The position numbers were made by a program, and so were the translations under genes. Positions 13,406-13,844 of a DNA stretch of 13,844 bases are shown here, piece after piece (within the stretch, counting starts at the first letter, position 1; each line of letters starts with the position of its first letter). The DNA lies in NCBI GenBank assembly GCA_015663065.1, contig DQSX01000210.1, positions 1 through 13,844 on the forward strand, in the 5' to 3' direction. Under the pieces are notes generated by a model, which was not told where the DNA came from, did no database searches, and was given only the letters and a program-made list of their open reading frames with translations. Source of the stretch: Sulfurovum sp. GTDB taxonomy: Bacteria > Campylobacterota > Campylobacteria > Campylobacterales > Sulfurovaceae.

Positions 13406-13483
13406 ACCGTGCAACTTGTTCACGGTCAAACGTCTGTTTGATCATCCAATATTTTACCTAGACAAGTCTAGGGTTCCTACCCT
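13406..13483. repeat. Cluster of four short hairpins after murJ
   Basis: Within 78 bases there are ACCGTG/CACGGT (13406-13411 with 13421-13426), TCAAAC/GTTTGA (13426-13431 with 13436-13441), CCTAGAC/GTCTAGG (13457-13463 with 13466-13472) and AGGGT/ACCCT (13470-13474 with 13479-13483). The last two share bases 13470-13472, so they exclude each other. No T-run follows on the plus strand, so murJ termination here is not clear. Confidence 0.5.
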
Positions 13484-13530
13484 CATGATATAAAACATGA
13501 CAATAGCAAAACCAAAAAAACCTACATAAA

Positions 13531-13558
13531 TTTCTAATTTCTAATTTCTAATTTCTAA
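13531..13558 (+). repeat. Four tandem copies of the heptamer TTTCTAA
   Basis: Four exact head-to-tail copies of TTTCTAA are followed by a decayed fifth (TTCTCC). The array ends nine bases before the cysS -10 (13568-13573), so the -35 position, at about 13545-13550 for a 17-base spacer, lies within it. Copy-number change by slippage would alter the sequence at or above the -35. Confidence 0.85.
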
Positions 13559-13564
13559 TTCTCC

Positions 13565-13573
13565 TGCTATAAT
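13565..13573 (+). promoter_or_regulatory. Extended -10 promoter of cysS
   Basis: TGCTATAAT is a consensus extended -10, 26 bases before the cysS ATG. The expected start is near 13580, leaving a 20-base leader with AAGGA (13590-13594). The -35 position falls in the heptamer array. Confidence 0.65.
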
Positions 13574-13599
13574 CACATTACTATAACGCAAGGAAACTC

Positions 13600-13844
13600 A
13601 TGCACATCTACGACAGCGTACAAAAAACAAAACTCCTTTTTGAACCCATCAAAAAAGGCGAAGTAAGCATCTACGTTTGTGGACCTACCGTATATGACGA
13701 TGCACACCTCGGACACGCCCGTTCATCTCTCGCCTTCGACCTGCTTTCCCGCACACTCAAAGCTTTGAACTACAAAGTAACGATGGGGAAAAACTTCACC
13801 GACATTGATGACAAGATCATTAAAAAAGTAGAAGAGAGTGGCAA
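13600..13844 (+). CDS. cysS: Cysteinyl-tRNA synthetase, N-terminal part (cut by window edge)
   Basis: CysRS charges tRNA-Cys with cysteine in the cytoplasm. The visible 81 codons show the N-terminal strand MHIYDSVQKTKLLFEP, then YVCGPTVYDDAHLGHARSS with zinc-ligand Cys27 and the class I HIGH motif as HLGH (36-39), then VTMGKNFTDIDDKIIKK (60-76), typical of CysRS. ATG at 13600 has AAGGA five bases upstream. The catalytic KMSKS motif and anticodon domain lie outside the window. The gene has its own promoter after a 214-base gap from murJ. Confidence 0.95.
   Translation, partial: MHIYDSVQKTKLLFEPIKKGEVSIYVCGPTVYDDAHLGHARSSLAFDLLSRTLKALNYKVTMGKNFTDIDDKIIKKVEESG

Noticed and set aside
13167..13445. 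Minus-strand reading frame of 92 codons overlapping the murJ end
   Set aside because: It is antisense to a certain gene, has no ribosome site or domain, and its composition looks like a shadow.
13470..13483. GGGTTCCTACCC resembles a tRNA T-arm
   Set aside because: The loop lacks the TTCRANY pattern, and no acceptor, D or anticodon arms can be built around it.
13531..13558. Tandem array as a CRISPR
   Set aside because: Units are seven bases with no spacers, so it is a simple tandem repeat.

Overview
The window looks like chromosomal DNA from a Campylobacterota (epsilonproteobacterial) species, possibly of the Sulfurovum/Sulfurimonas kind. This rests on AT-rich, compact gene packing, a murF with an N-terminal membrane domain, and the set murF, alpha/beta hydrolase, ruvA, murJ, cysS. 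From memory, the same set runs in this order in Campylobacter jejuni (about Cj0795c to Cj0802). Here ddl is missing from the block, and a run of other envelope genes sits between the hydrolase and ruvA. I see no mobile element, rRNA, tRNA or CRISPR array.

Layout, left to right. Positions 1-855 (minus) hold the N-terminal part of a TamA-like outer-membrane assembly protein. Positions 911-1705 (minus) hold a secreted protein with a lysozyme-like (GH24-like) signature. A divergent META/HslJ-type secreted protein follows (1772-2206), ending tail-to-tail with murF. Then two minus-strand units: DUF4177 protein, small two-helix membrane protein, alpha/beta hydrolase and murF (4871 to 2203); and a YhiN-type flavoprotein, a lipoprotein L,D-transpeptidase (YcbB-like) and a YafK/DpaA-like L,D-transpeptidase-fold protein (8373 to 5142). 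The 270-base gap between them (4872-5141) contains strong hairpins and an orphan extended -10. Two plus-strand genes follow: a small monohaem cytochrome c (8458-8811) and an NlpC/P60 peptidase (8895-9572). A three-domain YbaY/NlpE-like/META fusion with a TTG start, ruvA and a periplasmic rhodanese are on the minus strand (10632, 11254 and 11777 leftward). murJ and the start of cysS close the window on the plus strand.

Functionally this is largely a cell-wall neighbourhood. MurF completes the cytoplasmic UDP-MurNAc-pentapeptide and MurJ flips lipid II. The YcbB-like and YafK-like enzymes, the NlpC/P60 peptidase and the lysozyme-like protein are all predicted to act on periplasmic peptidoglycan. 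TamA and the small META/YbaY-type proteins belong to the outer membrane or periplasm. ruvA and cysS are housekeeping genes.

The least expected signals are non-coding: a perfect 14-bp hairpin next to a second hairpin with pseudoknot potential (4964-5084), a four-copy heptamer tandem repeat at the -35 position of the cysS promoter (13531-13558), a hairpin cluster after murJ (13406-13483), and TATAAT boxes 7-8 bases from two start codons, which suggest leaderless mRNAs. All function calls come from reading motifs by eye; no database or folding program was run.
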